NCBI GenBank assembly: GCA_030761205.1
Contig: JAULJL010000028.1
Span: 21,503,001-21,567,000 of the forward strand
Source of the DNA: Fremontodendron californicum
Lineage: Eukaryota > Streptophyta > Magnoliopsida > Malvales > Malvaceae
Direction: 5' to 3'
DNA: 64,000 nt
Below are positions 12,781-23,511 of the stretch, piece after piece. Made by a program: the position numbers and the translations under genes. Every line of letters starts with the position of its first letter. Positions within the stretch are counted from its first letter, which is position 1. The notes beneath the pieces were generated by a model. That model searched no databases. It had not been told where the DNA came from and saw nothing but the letters and a program-made list of their open reading frames with translations.

Positions 12781-12856
12781 TGCTGGGATTCGAACCCTAG
12801 ATCTGCTGGATGCCACTTTTAAAAGGAGGCTACATGAACCAACTAAGCTAAGTCCC
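12781..12856 (-). repeat. tRNA-derived (SINE-head-like) sequence
   Basis: Read on the minus strand, this has an A-box-like TAGCTTAGTTGG and a perfect B box GGTTCGAATCC about 45 bp apart, the RNA polymerase III promoter arrangement of tRNA genes. It does not close into a convincing tRNA with a recognisable anticodon arm, so a tRNA-derived SINE fragment is the better call. A related sequence lies near 63005. Confidence 0.5.
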
Positions 12857-13056
12857 GAATTCTATGAGTGTTTCCAATTTTACACTTTGTATTACCCTAA
12901 ACTACATTTGATAGTACAGGGCCAGAATATGAAAGAGAGATATTCAGCAATTGTGTTTCTTTTCGACCATCTAGTGGAAAACTACTTATACAACAAGTTA
13001 ACCTTGACCAAGAAAAACAAGGACAATAAGAACAAAAAGATTCAACCAGCCAAAAA

Positions 13057-14235
13057 TCATTGATAGATTACCAAAGGAGGGAACCTGAACTTGTCTGAAA
13101 TGAAAGGTATTGCATGTGGATTCTTCACCAAATCATGATAGAATGCATATTCCGCCTCGTAGTCATGTAATCGGAGCTCAGCCTTCTGATTAGTATGATA
13201 ATGATGCTTGGCAGATGTTGATTTCCCAAAGCCAAATATACTAACTTTGTCACAAATTCCCAAAGCTAGCATAACAGCTTGAAGTCCAGAGGAATAATGG
13301 AACATAGAACCATCATGAGTAGATCCCCATTCATCCAATGCCTTCCCTGTCTCTTCTACAAATCGTTTCGCCGAATAATACTTCACAATCCTAGCACACA
13401 ACATGTCGAAACTCGGATCAGTAATCAACAAAGGCGCCTTGTGAGACGAATTGCAAACCAAATAGCCCATGAAATGAACTGGTTGACATATGTACATAAC
13501 CAAAGGAACATTCCCTCCATAAGGGTGACAAAAACAACCTTCCTTCCTAGCACAAAGATGAAGTATATTGCTATTTACAAATGAAATGTTTGTTTTCGAT
13601 CCTACATTCTTTTCGAACCTCTCAATCCTAGCATTGTTCAATCTAATCACAACCTCATGATCATCAATCAACTCCCCATAATCATTATTCAACAAAATCC
13701 CACTATTCCCCACAATAGCACAAGATTTATATGTTACATCTGAACTCATTAAACCATTGTAGCTATCAATAGGGATCTTCACTAATCTAACTAAATCCAT
13801 CATAATATCAGGTTGAAACATCTTTTTTCTTGCCCAATCCTGTAAGTTCCTCCTAAAATCTAACCAATACCGATAAAATTTTGGGGACTTGAGCATTACC
13901 GATAATCCTTTAGAATTTCTGGCTTTGACATCATGATGATTGAATCTCCTCCAAGTTGCAAAAGTTTTGTGCCTTCCTTGACTATCAAAGTTCCCTTCCA
14001 ACAGCTGCCTTATTTCAAGCTTGGATTTTTCTTCACCTATATCAGTGGCTGCAAACTTGAGCAAAGTAGAGTTAAAATTTTGGATTTTTGGGGGCTGGAT
14101 TAGGACACTGGTGGACCACAACTCAGCTGAAACAGTAAAGATACCACGGCGGCGGATGGCGGTCCGGCAGCTTAAGGTTGCAGCCAATGCAATAAGCATC
14201 AGAATGCTTATCAAGGGCCTAACTGACCTTTTCAT
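13057..14235 (-). CDS. GALT29A: GT29 sialyltransferase-like Golgi glycosyltransferase, probable GALT29A
   Basis: An intronless frame. I choose the ATG at 14235 (392 aa) over one 26 codons upstream, because MKRSVRPL.. followed by a single hydrophobic anchor (about residues 6-23) is the typical type II Golgi layout. The lumenal part has the family motifs: L-motif with CAIVGNSG (about 172-203), S-motif with HDGSMFHYSSG (about 307-337), an HYHTN motif near 345 and the H-x4-E motif near 357. In Arabidopsis the closest relative by memory is GALT29A (At1g08280), a galactosyltransferase extending beta-1,6-galactan side chains of arabinogalactan proteins; SIA1/MGP2 and SIA2 look less alike. Plants lack clear sialic acid metabolism, so galactosyl transfer is likelier than sialyl transfer. 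The family is certain; the exact orthologue is moderately sure. Confidence 0.88.
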   Translation of the reverse strand: MKRSVRPLISILMLIALAATLSCRTAIRRRGIFTVSAELWSTSVLIQPPKIQNFNSTLLKFAATDIGEEKSKLEIRQLLEGNFDSQGRHKTFATWRRFNHHDVKARNSKGLSVMLKSPKFYRYWLDFRRNLQDWARKKMFQPDIMMDLVRLVKIPIDSYNGLMSSDVTYKSCAIVGNSGILLNNDYGELIDDHEVVIRLNNARIERFEKNVGSKTNISFVNSNILHLCARKEGCFCHPYGGNVPLVMYICQPVHFMGYLVCNSSHKAPLLITDPSFDMLCARIVKYYSAKRFVEETGKALDEWGSTHDGSMFHYSSGLQAVMLALGICDKVSIFGFGKSTSAKHHYHTNQKAELRLHDYEAEYAFYHDLVKNPHAIPFISDKFRFPPLVIYQ

Positions 14236-15898
14236 GGAAGCAATAAAATTGGTGGAAAGGTAAATGGGGTTTGCCAGACACGGCCAAGAAAAGTGAAAAG
14301 TATGGATCTTCAATATATATGTATTAGATTCAGATCCATCTTAAGGTTCAGTAGATTTTGGCATCCAAAAAAAATGGGGTTTTTAAAACACAACTAGATT
14401 ACAATCTTGGAGTTGGGAATTACAAGAAATGGGGAGAAAAAAATCAAATCTTTTTCATGCAAGAACAAGTATTTTCCTATTTGGAAGAAAACCCAGAAAG
14501 GAAATGAGACAAAGATGGAATCTTGGAGTGGGAAATATTACAAGAAAGTGAAATATGAATTGCAGATGAAAATGAAACATGAAAGTGGGTATTGTTTGAT
14601 AAGTGGAAATTTCATGATTTCTTCTTTAACAGTGTCAATATGAACAATGACTTAGCTTATAGCTAAAACCAAAAGTGGCACTGCAAAAAATAAAAGGAAA
14701 TTAAAAAAAAAAAAAAGAAAATTAAGAAGTTGTAATGCAAATCCTATAGGTTTGTAAATGGGGAAAAGCAAATATTTTCTACCCATTGAAAAGCCTATGT
14801 TGTTTGCGGGACCATTGGTCGGGTCAAGGTGGGAAAAGCTAGGGTGTATTTGTGTTGTTTGGAGATTGAATTGAGTTTGTTGATAGGAACTAGGAAATCC
14901 ATCTGATTCGAAAATTTATTTTATTGTTTAAAATAATCTTCACATTTATTGGATGAATGGGTAAATTATTGTTATGTAATATATATTTTTTAAAAATAAT
15001 TGAGAAACTATTTTATTTATCATTAGTGAAATTTTTAGATACAAGCGAGATTAATAATAAGATGATAAATTCCCTTTAAGATATACTTTAAAAAAAATAA
15101 AATAAAATAACAGTTTGTAAAATTAAAAACTCCAAATGTATCAAATTTAAAAACAATTTATAACATCCATATCAAATCCACCATTACAAACTTAAAATCT
15201 ATACTATTATTAAAGTTTTTCAATTGAGTTGGTGAAAATACAAAAAATCAATATTTTTTATAATAATTTTTTATAAAATAACTATCTATTTATTTTTAAA
15301 AAACTTATTTTTTTTTTTAAAACTGTCTATTTTTTTAAAACATAACTTATTTTTAAAATATATATTTTCACTCATACAATGAGTATGTAAAATTCTAATA
15401 TTGACATAAATTCTTTATATAATTGCAAAATTTTAAGTGAAAAATATCGAAATAAAATCTAATCAAGATCTACTATAATTAGACCATAAATTATTTGAGA
15501 AATACTATGATTTCTTTATTAACATAAAATAAATAAAAAAACTAAGACCAAAGAAAAAATCAATTCATCCACAGAAAAAAGAAAGAAAAAAAAAAAAAAC
15601 CTAGTATTAGTATGTATTTCGTCTTACCAATAAAAATAGAAATAGAAACACCGAATCTTAATCTCCGACCGGCCCTCATGAAATTGACGTCTATGATCTT
15701 CGGAAACACTTTTAAAATTGTACAAAATACTTTATTTTCAAGGGACCCACTTGAATGAACGGTGATAGGAGGCTTTGTCTGGTTTAGTTTGGTATGACGA
15801 GAGCGACCCTCTGGTAAGATTAGTGAATCAGACAAATTATCAGAATATTTAATTATTTATATATGAATAATAAATTTGTTTCCCTAATAGGTCTCACT
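14236..15898. other. Promoter side of the GT29 gene and intergenic AT-rich DNA
   Basis: No gene is supported. The first 200 bp should hold the leader and promoter of the glycosyltransferase gene. The stretch 14930-15550 is nearly pure A/T with fragments of dispersed repeats (GCGAGATTAA motif near 15040). Short frames here look random. Confidence 0.4.
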
Positions 15899-16185
15899 TA
15901 GATCTCTCCATAGTCAAATAGTTCGTCCGGTTCGTATTTAATTAGATTTAAATAAAATATTTAATAATTTGGGTTGGTTTAATAAAGTTTGAATTATTAT
16001 TTATTAAATAAAAATATTATTTTATTTAAATTTAATTATAAAATAATTTTTAATATTTTAATATTTTTGAATAATAAAACGGGCTTATACTGGTCGATTC
16101 GAACCTAACCCGAATGGGTTTGGACAAGAAAAAAAAATATTTTTTGGGTCGTGACCCAGTCCGATCCCGTCCATGGACAGGTCTA
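15899..16185. mobile_element. GGGCC-type MITE with 8-bp target duplication
   Basis: The element starts TAGATCTCTCC and ends GACAGGTCTA. The flanks are GTCTCACT and GTCTCAAT (7 of 8). The core, with AACGGGCTTATAC and GGGTCGTGACCC motifs, matches the 42902 copy. Confidence 0.6.
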
Positions 16186-16589
16186 GTCTCAATAACATAA
16201 TTTTTTTAATTAAATTTTAATTTTTTTGAAAAATATTATAAAATAAAATTTTAAATGCATCAATTTGATACGAAAAGTGTTTTTAAAATCGTTGAAGAAA
16301 AAAATTAACGTAAATAAAATCTAAAAAATATTGATTTTAAATATTAAATATTAAATATTAAAACTAAAATTTATTAAATATTACTTCTTAAAAATTATTT
16401 AAATTTAAATTAAATTTGGATTTTTTTTTAATATATATGATTTTGGGCGGAAATGATTATAGTAATACTTTTGCCTTGACCTAGAATTCCTCGTGATATA
16501 TGAGTCAACTTTGGAATCTTCGTCTCATTTTTCTCGCCATGCTTGCACTGTTAGACGTAGGTCTCATTTACCATTATTTTTGATATAAT

Positions 16590-16945
16590 TTTTTAGATTA
16601 AAAATTATTTTTTATCGCAAACGCAATGTTAAATAGATAAAAAAATTTGACTTCTGCGATTGAAACCATGATTTGAAAAGCTAAACTAAAAAGCCAAAAA
16701 ATATAACTTTTGAACTTTAAAAACTGACTTTTGGATAAAATGACTTTATTATCCTCACATCTCTATACTTTTATTATTTTAAACATATTTTTTTTGACAT
16801 TTCAATTTCCTACAAATATTTTTTCACAGCAATGCTAAACACTTAAAAGTTTTTAAACTACACTTTTTCACCACACTTTTTAAATATACTTTTTTCAATC
16901 CAAATTTTTTCTAACTCAAGTTTTTTTCAACAGCAATGCTAAACT
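16590..16945 (-). mobile_element. Dispersed MITE-like element ending AGCAATGCTAA
   Basis: About 355 bp that is repeated in inverted orientation at 21338-21715. Shared landmarks are GACTTTATTATCCTCACATCTCTA, the CAGCAATGCTAAAC end and GCAAACGCAATG at the other end. No coding capacity. Confidence 0.6.
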
Positions 16946-17343
16946 AATCCTTAGTCGGGAAAAAAAAAAAAAACAAACAAACAAACAAAATTTGATCTTA
17001 TTATTATTTTCTTCTTTTTGCATCATAAGATTTTATTGGATTATGAAAATTATATAATGAAATATTTTGAATCTTTATATATTAATATTACTATGGTAAA
17101 ACGTAAATATATATTAGTTTTTTAGCTTTTCTTAAATTCATTTTCAAATATTATTTTGAAAGACAACCCTGAAATATGAGCAAAACAACATAATTAATTG
17201 AAGGGATAATTTCAGCATAATTTATCATATATTATAAACTCTTTAAACCAACTGCACTAACGAAAAATATTTTTATGTTAAGAGGAGTTTTCAGTCTTGA
17301 GCACAGACAATAATACTTTAATTTATGTCTAAATTATAAACTT

Positions 17344-17400
17344 ATCGTACTCGAATTTAAAATGAATGTCGAATATAAATATGTGTCTAATACGAGTTTG
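17344..17400 (-). mobile_element. Relic of the CTATGTT hAT-like MITE
   Basis: The motif order (TACTCGAATT, AATGTCGAATA, ATGTGTCTAATACGAG) follows the reverse-oriented family, but only one end survives and it is strongly mutated. Confidence 0.4.
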
Positions 17401-18691
17401 ATTATCTATCAATTAATGAAAAACTTTGGAATATAAGAGACAGTGAGAAGCATCATGAAAGAAGAGAATTGTCTTGTTTTATCAGGTCATCAGGTATATG
17501 ATTATTTCTTCCACTTATTTTAAGAATTCATTTTTAATATAATGATAGTGAAGTTTTTTAATTTCATAAGCGAGATTAAAATATTATCACATATTTTATT
17601 TATTTTTTAAATTAATTTTTTATTTTAAAATATTTTTTAAGAAGTATATGTCATCATGCTAATCTATTTGTAAGAGTCTAAAAACTCTACTTAAATGTAA
17701 TAATTTCTCCTATCTTAATTAGTACAAAAATAAATCCCCATGTTGTCTTTCCTTGAAATTTCTCTCATAGTTCAAAAATATATAATGAAGTATATAATTT
17801 TCTCTACAAACACTTGGTCTTACATATAGTTTGAAACTTGGAATTTCATGCATTATTTTTTTTATTTTTTTGGGGGTACATATGATATTGAATTACACAA
17901 TAAAAAATAATTATTTCAAATCTCACAAATTTTATCATGTTCATCTCAAATATAAAATTAAACTTGTTCATAGATCGACTTGAACCGGATCAAATCCGAA
18001 AGCTCGACTTGGCGAGCTCAAAAAACTTGTTTTACTATTTAAAAATATTAAAAATATTTTTATATTTTTATAATTAAATTTAAATAAAATTATTTTTTAT
18101 TTATTAAATAATAATCTGAATCAACACTGCTTGAAAAAATCTATCTCAGTCCCCATCTTTAAAATAGATCAAGATGAAACCTCAAACTCTAGATATCCCT
18201 TGGAAACTCATTATTTTTTTAATTTCAACTTCACAACACGTCTTTGTCCCAATTGTTAGGAAAAGAATCATGTTCTAGCAATGAAATGAATGCATTAATG
18301 CTAGGAAGTTAAAAGTGATATATATAAAAATATATATAATTAATGCATTTTTAAGAAAATAAAAATAATGTATTAAATGTAATTTTTTTATTATAAAAAT
18401 GATAAATAAATAATAGCGAATCCTTCTTGCTATGCATAAGTCAAAAAAAAAAAAATTGAAATAGTCTAACCTCGCTTCTTCTTCTTCCTTAATCCACATG
18501 CTTAGTATCTCTTCAATTTCCAATATGTAGAAAAATGGCAATCCAAATTCTTTTGTTTTACAACAAATTTAGCATAGATAATGTGCACTAATAATGATAT
18601 AATAATTACAATTCTTCAATTTAAATAATTCGTATAAAAATACACATTATGAACATCCATATGCAAGACATTGTTCCACCGAAACTTAAAA
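17401..18691. other. Intergenic AT-rich DNA with degraded repeats
   Basis: No gene is visible. About 17965-18130 looks like a decayed GGGCC-type MITE (TTGAACCGGATC, AT-rich core). A GCGAGATTAA-type dispersed repeat lies near 17570. Short frames around 18275-18541 are low-complexity and not convincing. Confidence 0.4.
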
Positions 18692-19216
18692 GGGTTAATA
18701 TGAAAAACATGCCCTCAATAAGAAGTATTTGTTAAATGATCTAATGAATAAAAGTTATTTGAAAAAAAGAAATGAACAATTAGAAATTATTATAAAGGAT
18801 ATTGTAAAGACAAAATTATCCTTGATAAAAAAACCTTTTCCTCCCTTTTTCTTTATTTTTTAATTTAATTTTTAATTAAAAAATAAAAAATTCTGAAAAT
18901 AAAAATTTTTTAATTTTAAAAAATAATTTTTTTAATTTTTTATTTACTTTTTTTAATTAAAAAATTTTAAAAAATAATATTCCTAAAATTAATTTTTGTC
19001 CGATAAATATTTAAATATTTTATTTTTTAAATTTATTTTCAATTAAAATTTTTAAAAAATAATATTTCTTTAATGAAAGAAAAAGAAAATATAAGTTTTT
19101 TCATTAAGGATAATTTTGTTTTTACAATATCGTTTATAATAATTTTTAATTATTCATTTCTCTTTTTCAAATAACTTTTATTCATTAAACCATTTAACAA
19201 ATTTTCATATTAACTC
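18692..19216. mobile_element. Mutator-like foldback MITE with 9-bp target duplication
   Basis: The ends are GGGTTAATATGAAAAACATG and the inverted form CATATTAACTC. The arms stay complementary for about 130 bp with mismatches, so the element can fold into one long hairpin. AACTTAAAA flanks it exactly on both sides (9 bp), typical of Mutator-like elements. The interior is A/T with no ORF. Confidence 0.75.
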
Positions 19217-19351
19217 AACTTAAAATTGTCACTACTGCCATTGTCATTTGTCAAATCTCATATATCTCAGTATGTCTTATGGGATAGGAATAGCAAATGA
19301 TTCGTTTTGGGGCCTATCATTTCTCAACCCACATGTTACTTACAAGTTACG

Positions 19352-19911
19352 AAAGTTTTATTATTCGGATTTAAGTGAGCGTCGAATATGTGTTTATCAT
19401 CGATTTATTTTATTTAAAAAAAAAATTGGGTATTTAAAAGATCATATCTCATATTTAAAAGTGAGCATTTGATCGGTTTGATTTTAAAATCTCGAAAATT
19501 GATTAAACCGATTAAATTTATAAAATCGGCCGAACCGATCGACAAAGAATTCTAAAATTGAAAAAATCGAAATCGACTTAAGTCAGTCGATTCAGTCGGT
19601 TTAATCGATTTTAATTATTTAAAAAATAATTTATTTATTTATTATATATTATTATATAATATATATTTTATTTATATATAAAATAAAATTAAAAAAATCG
19701 ATTAATTCGATTATTAATTTTAAAAATCGATAATCGATCGAACTAATCGATTAAACTGATTTTCATAATCGATTAATTTCAAAATCGAATAATTCGAACC
19801 GAATTAACCAAATTTGATCGGCGATCAGTTAAATCGATTCAAATCGATTATACTCACCCCTACTCATATCTATATTCAAATATGTGTCAAAGACGAATTA
19901 TTCCGAATAAC
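19352..19911 (-). mobile_element. Decayed CTATGTT hAT-like MITE interrupted by another MITE
   Basis: The pieces 19352-19455 and 19871-19911 together follow the reverse-oriented CTATGTT family (TTATTCGG..GTGAGCGTCGAATATG..CATATC, then ATTCCGAATAACATAA). Another MITE (19456-19862) sits between them. Confidence 0.55.
19456..19862. mobile_element. hAT-like MITE nested in an older MITE
   Basis: The right end is TACTCACCCCTA and the left end a mutated TAAAAGTGAGCA; the interior is full of AATCGATT and ACCGATT motifs. The flanks are CTCATATT and CTCATATC (7 of 8), an 8-bp duplication within the older element. Confidence 0.7.
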
Positions 19912-20265
19912 ATAAATTCAAGTGTAAATATAGTGTAAATGTTAAGTAGATTGGATTATCTAGCAATTGGCCTGTTTTCTTTCTAAATTTCAGAGATTTT
20001 GGATTAATCCTCTGTAAAACCAACAAAGAATTCAATTGGAAAATCAACATTTGACATTAAATTAAATACCATTGATTTTTTTATTTCTTTTACATTCATC
20101 AACCCAACAACAAGCACCAACCGCTGGCTAAGCCACACCCTACTGGTTGACAGACACGTTTCGCCGGTCGCCGGCGAGACCCGACGATCAATCTAAATTC
20201 ATCATTTTTTTCAATGACCCAAATTCTCAAATTGACAACATAAACACGAAGAAATCCCTTTTTCT
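19912..20265. other. Spacer, includes 3' UTR of the A20/AN1 gene
   Basis: No gene. The right part (about 20050-20265) is probably 3' UTR of the minus-strand stress-associated protein gene. Its GC content rises near 20150-20190. Confidence 0.4.
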
Positions 20266-20763
20266 TCATATTTTCTGAAGCTTTTCACCCTTAACCACAG
20301 GATTAGCTTTGGCGATTTGTTCTTTTCCCATCCTTTTGAAATCGAAGGTACATCCATGGCGTTCAGGGTACCTATGGGTACCACAAAAAACAATCCCACA
20401 CCTGCACTTGAACCCCGTGAGCCCCACGCGCTTCTTACAAGTCAGGCATCTCTTAGGTCTAACTTGAACCTCCTCCACCTTCAGCTCTTCCTTGGTTTCC
20501 GCCAATGGCTCTTCCTTCGCCGCTAAGGAAACCGAAAACGAGGATGAGATCGATGACAGCGATGGTAATGAAGAAGAAGAAGAAGACGACGATAAAGGAA
20601 CGAGGGTTTGATTAAGGGCTTGTTTGGCGGAGGAAGATTGTTGTTCTTTAAGCTGGAGATCGCGGTAACATTTAGAACAAAGATTTTGGGTTGCAGGGAT
20701 TCCCAAAAATCCACAGTTGTTTGCACATAATTGTGGTGCTTCACATCTACGTTCTTCCGCCAT
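20266..20763 (-). CDS. A20/AN1 zinc-finger stress-associated protein
   Basis: A 165-aa protein starting MAEERRCEAPQLCANNCGF. The A20 finger (about residues 10-33) has C-x3-C-x11-C-x2-C spacing. The middle is a Ser-rich, low-complexity linker. The AN1 finger (about 104-143) keeps C-x2-C, CRC, the FCGTHRYPERHGC core and the final His/Cys ligands. This is the standard A20-AN1 plant SAP layout and length. In plants such proteins act in abiotic-stress responses; several bind ubiquitin or have E3 ligase activity through A20, but substrates are not predictable from sequence. An in-frame TTG-led extension upstream is 5' UTR, since the only ATG follows a 5'-UTR intron (20790-20875). The coding part is intronless, usual for this family. 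The Arabidopsis number cannot be assigned safely. Confidence 0.93.
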   Translation of the reverse strand: MAEERRCEAPQLCANNCGFLGIPATQNLCSKCYRDLQLKEQQSSSAKQALNQTLVPLSSSSSSSSLPSLSSISSSFSVSLAAKEEPLAETKEELKVEEVQVRPKRCLTCKKRVGLTGFKCRCGIVFCGTHRYPERHGCTFDFKRMGKEQIAKANPVVKGEKLQKI

Positions 20764-20789
20764 AGCTTTTCTCAAATGTTCTTTCAAAC

Positions 20790-20875
20790 CTGAAAAAAAA
20801 AAAAAAATTAATAATCATTTAACAAAACAAATTAAAACCCGTAACTTTTTTTCTTAAAAAATAAAGAAATTTTAC
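20790..20875 (-). other. 5'-UTR intron of the A20/AN1 gene
   Basis: On the minus strand a donor GTAAAATT follows ATCGG, and a pyrimidine tract plus CAG ends 26 bp before the ATG. The upstream leader exon lies at about 20876-20990. 5'-UTR introns are common in SAP genes. Confidence 0.6.
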
Positions 20876-20990
20876 CCGATCCGAGAGTTTCAGAGGGGAA
20901 TCAAAGGAGAAATGAAGCCAAAACCTAATCTCTTCTTAAAATAAGAAGGGAAGGAAAAAAAAAGAAACAGAAAAAGAGGAAAGGGAATAG

Positions 20991-21337
20991 TTAAGAGTTA
21001 AAGACTCCAATATGGACCAAAGTGGAGACGGCGGAAGAGAAAAGGAAGGGTGGTGGCGGAGATGAGGAAACGGCGGATGTGGGCGGCGTTGATAAATGAC
21101 AAATTGAGAAATCTTTAAACCGTTGTTTTTGGGAAGGAAGGAGGAACCGAGGTGGAAGTTTAAAGGTAATTAAATTATGGGGTGAGCGAATGTTACGTTT
21201 GCGTTTGCGTGAGTCTATCTCTATCATCATTCGTGGCGCCGTGTTGGAGTTTTGGTGGCCATGGCCGACGACACAACGCAAGAATATAGCTTACGCGATT
21301 CTTAACGCGCCTTAAAAGTTGTTAGGGTTAGTTAGCA
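20991..21337. other. Likely promoter region of the A20/AN1 gene
   Basis: A GC-richer stretch (around 21030-21290) directly upstream of the leader. Frames here are probably chance openings in GC-rich DNA. I see no clear TATA box. Confidence 0.35.
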
Positions 21338-21715
21338 TTGCTGTTGGAAAAAATTTGAGTTAAAAAAAACTCGAGTTGAAAAAGTGTGTTTATGAAGTGT
21401 GATGAAAAAATATGGTTTAAAAACTTTTAAGTGTTTATCATTGCTGTGAAAAAGTGTTGTATGAAATAGAAATGTCAAAAAAATATATGTTTAAAATAAT
21501 AAAAGTGTAGAGATGTGAGGATAATAAAGTCATTTTATCCAAAAGTCAGCTTTTAAAACTCAAAAGCTATATTTTTTTGCTTTTTGATTTGGCTTTTCAA
21601 ACCATGGTTTCAACAACAGAAGCCAAATTTTTTTTATCTGTTTAGCATTGCGTTTGCAGTGAAAAACAACTTTTAACCTCAAAAGCTGTGCCAGAAGCAA
21701 TGCTAAACGAGGCCT
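21338..21715 (+). mobile_element. Dispersed MITE-like element ending AGCATTGCT
   Basis: Inverted partner of 16590-16945. Its ends (TTAGCATTGCTG and AGCAATGCTAAAC) are inverted repeats. The interior holds GAGGATAATAAAGTCATTTTATCC like the partner. Confidence 0.65.
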
Positions 21716-22446
21716 TACTGTTAAACGGTTCAAAATTTCAAGAGTAATAATAAAAAAAATAATCATAATTAGGGTGTAAAATGTAAATAAAGAAAAATTA
21801 TTTCATCGACCTTTCCCATCACGTCAGTTATAGTTTCGAGTCTCGATCAATCAAATTATATCATATCAGATTCTTCTTTCACATCATATTTAATGTTTTA
21901 TTTTTTTTTTAATCCAAATCCTTTGCCCCATTTTCCTGCCTCTATCCGTGTCTCCATTATCGTAACGAGACTCGCGTCCATTTTTTTCCTTCGTACTTGT
22001 TCGTTTTTAATTTTTGATCCGATTATTTATCTAATAAAAATCGATTTGTATTTGTTTTTTTGACTTCGTTCTGTTTTTTTTTTTTCAAAGAGTAGAGGCA
22101 TGGGTAGGGACAGAAAAATGGGGACAGATGATTTCTATTCGTTTTTTTCGACTTCTTTTTTTTTTTCTAGAGAGAGAGAAAGAATAAGCAAAAAACGTAA
22201 TTTTTTTTTTTGTTTTTTGTATTTTTTTTACTAGAAATAACTCGTGCTTTACGTTGGAGGTTAAGTATGACGTGGACCAAAAATCTGATTTGTTTTAGTT
22301 TGATTGGTCAAGACCATGGCTGACGTGGTGGGAAAGGTCCATAGAATATTTTTTCGTAAATAAAACATAATGCTTCGAGTTTGATTCGAAAAAACTCGAG
22401 TTCAATTTATTCATTGTTGAGTCGAGTTCAAACTCGAACTTAGATA
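21716..22446. other. Intergenic, no gene seen
   Basis: Poly-T-rich spacer. A CTCGAGTT-rich fragment at about 22370-22440 matches part of the repeats at 24918 and 62365. Confidence 0.4.
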
Positions 22447-22685
22447 TGACAATTTGTGTATCTTGTCATGTTTATGTTATTTTTGCGTGTTATAATCATG
22501 TTTAAGGTGTTACCTATTTATATATATTTTTACTCGTTAATAATTTGTATTATATAGATTTTGAAACATTCATATATTTGTGTTGTGTTCATTTTTTTGT
22601 GTGTGTGTTTTGAGTCGTATTTTAATTACTTTTCTTGTATCGTATTTGTGTTATATAATCGTTTATATCCAAATTATCAAATTTA
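22447..22685 (+). repeat. Dispersed repeat, GTGTTATAATCATGTTTAAGG family
   Basis: About 220 bp with the motif order TGACAATTTGTGTAT, TAATCATGTTTAAGGT, TATATAGATTTTGA, CGTATTTTAATTA. The same order occurs at 31325, 44040 and 61198, and inverted near 9484 and 40140. Probably a non-autonomous transposon; the ends are not certain. Confidence 0.5.
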
Positions 22686-23223
22686 TTCAAATAACTCGAA
22701 TTATCGAACAAATTAAATTCAAATATTTTAATATCCGACTACTTGATCAGTATGCAAAGATTTTAACCTTATTAGTTTCGATTTGACATTAAAATTGCAA
22801 GGGTGAAACTGTAATGATCATAAACGTTTGCTAACTTTTTAGTAGTGTTATCTCTTTTCTATAGATTGTAATATCAAGAAGAGACATTGAAGTCAATTAA
22901 AACCAATGACTTTTTGCCTACATTGTTAAGATATGGCTAGAAAATAGAAATTGACTTTAATGGTCTTTTGGTTGTGAATTTTATCCGATATATAAAAAAT
23001 ATATTATGGGTCTATCGATTGAATTAAATGATTTAATTAAAAAATATATTAAATATATAATTTTGATATTAAATAAGTACTAAATATATAATTTTGATAT
23101 TAAATCAAGTTATCGATTATCATTAAGAAACATTCCTCTTCAAAATCAAAATCAAAACCTTAACATAACAACTATACAAAAAAGGCACTATTTTGAACTT
23201 TTCCTAATCCTCCTAGCCCATAA

Positions 23224-23494
23224 TAGACCTGCTCACATTCCGGGCAGCTCGCCCGGCCAGGCAGGCCCGGGCCTGGGCAGGATAATTACTGTTCCGGGCC
23301 GGCCCGGAACAGTAATTTTTATTATAATTATATTATTTTATTCAATTTTAAAAAATAATAATAAAAAAATTTATTTTTTTTATTCCAATGAACAGTAATT
23401 CGGGCCTAAACGGGCGGGTCTGGGCGACCCAAGCCTGAGCCTGGGCAAAAAAAAAAAAAAAAACGGGCCACGGCCCGGCCCATGAGCATCTCTA
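23224..23494. mobile_element. GGGCC-type MITE with perfect 8-bp target duplication
   Basis: Starts TAGACCTGCTCA and ends TGAGCATCTCTA, a 12-bp imperfect inverted terminus. The flanking GCCCATAA is exact on both sides. The arms are very GC-rich against an A/T background; the middle is A/T. Confidence 0.82.
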
Positions 23495-23511
23495 GCCCAT
23501 AAGATAATCTT

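Noticed and set aside
12781..12856. Functional tRNA gene
   Set aside because: The boxes are present, but I could not form the acceptor and anticodon stems convincingly.
14236..14313. Upstream ATG of the GT29 gene adding 26 residues
   Set aside because: It would place a second hydrophobic stretch before the type II anchor; the second ATG gives the typical Golgi signal-anchor.
15560..15835. 91-codon minus-strand frame
   Set aside because: No recognisable domain, low-complexity end, and no splice or promoter context.
20764..20787. N-terminal extension of the A20/AN1 protein by eight codons
   Set aside because: It begins at TTG, not ATG, and lies just after a 5'-UTR intron acceptor. The ATG at 20763 gives the usual MAEERR-type start.
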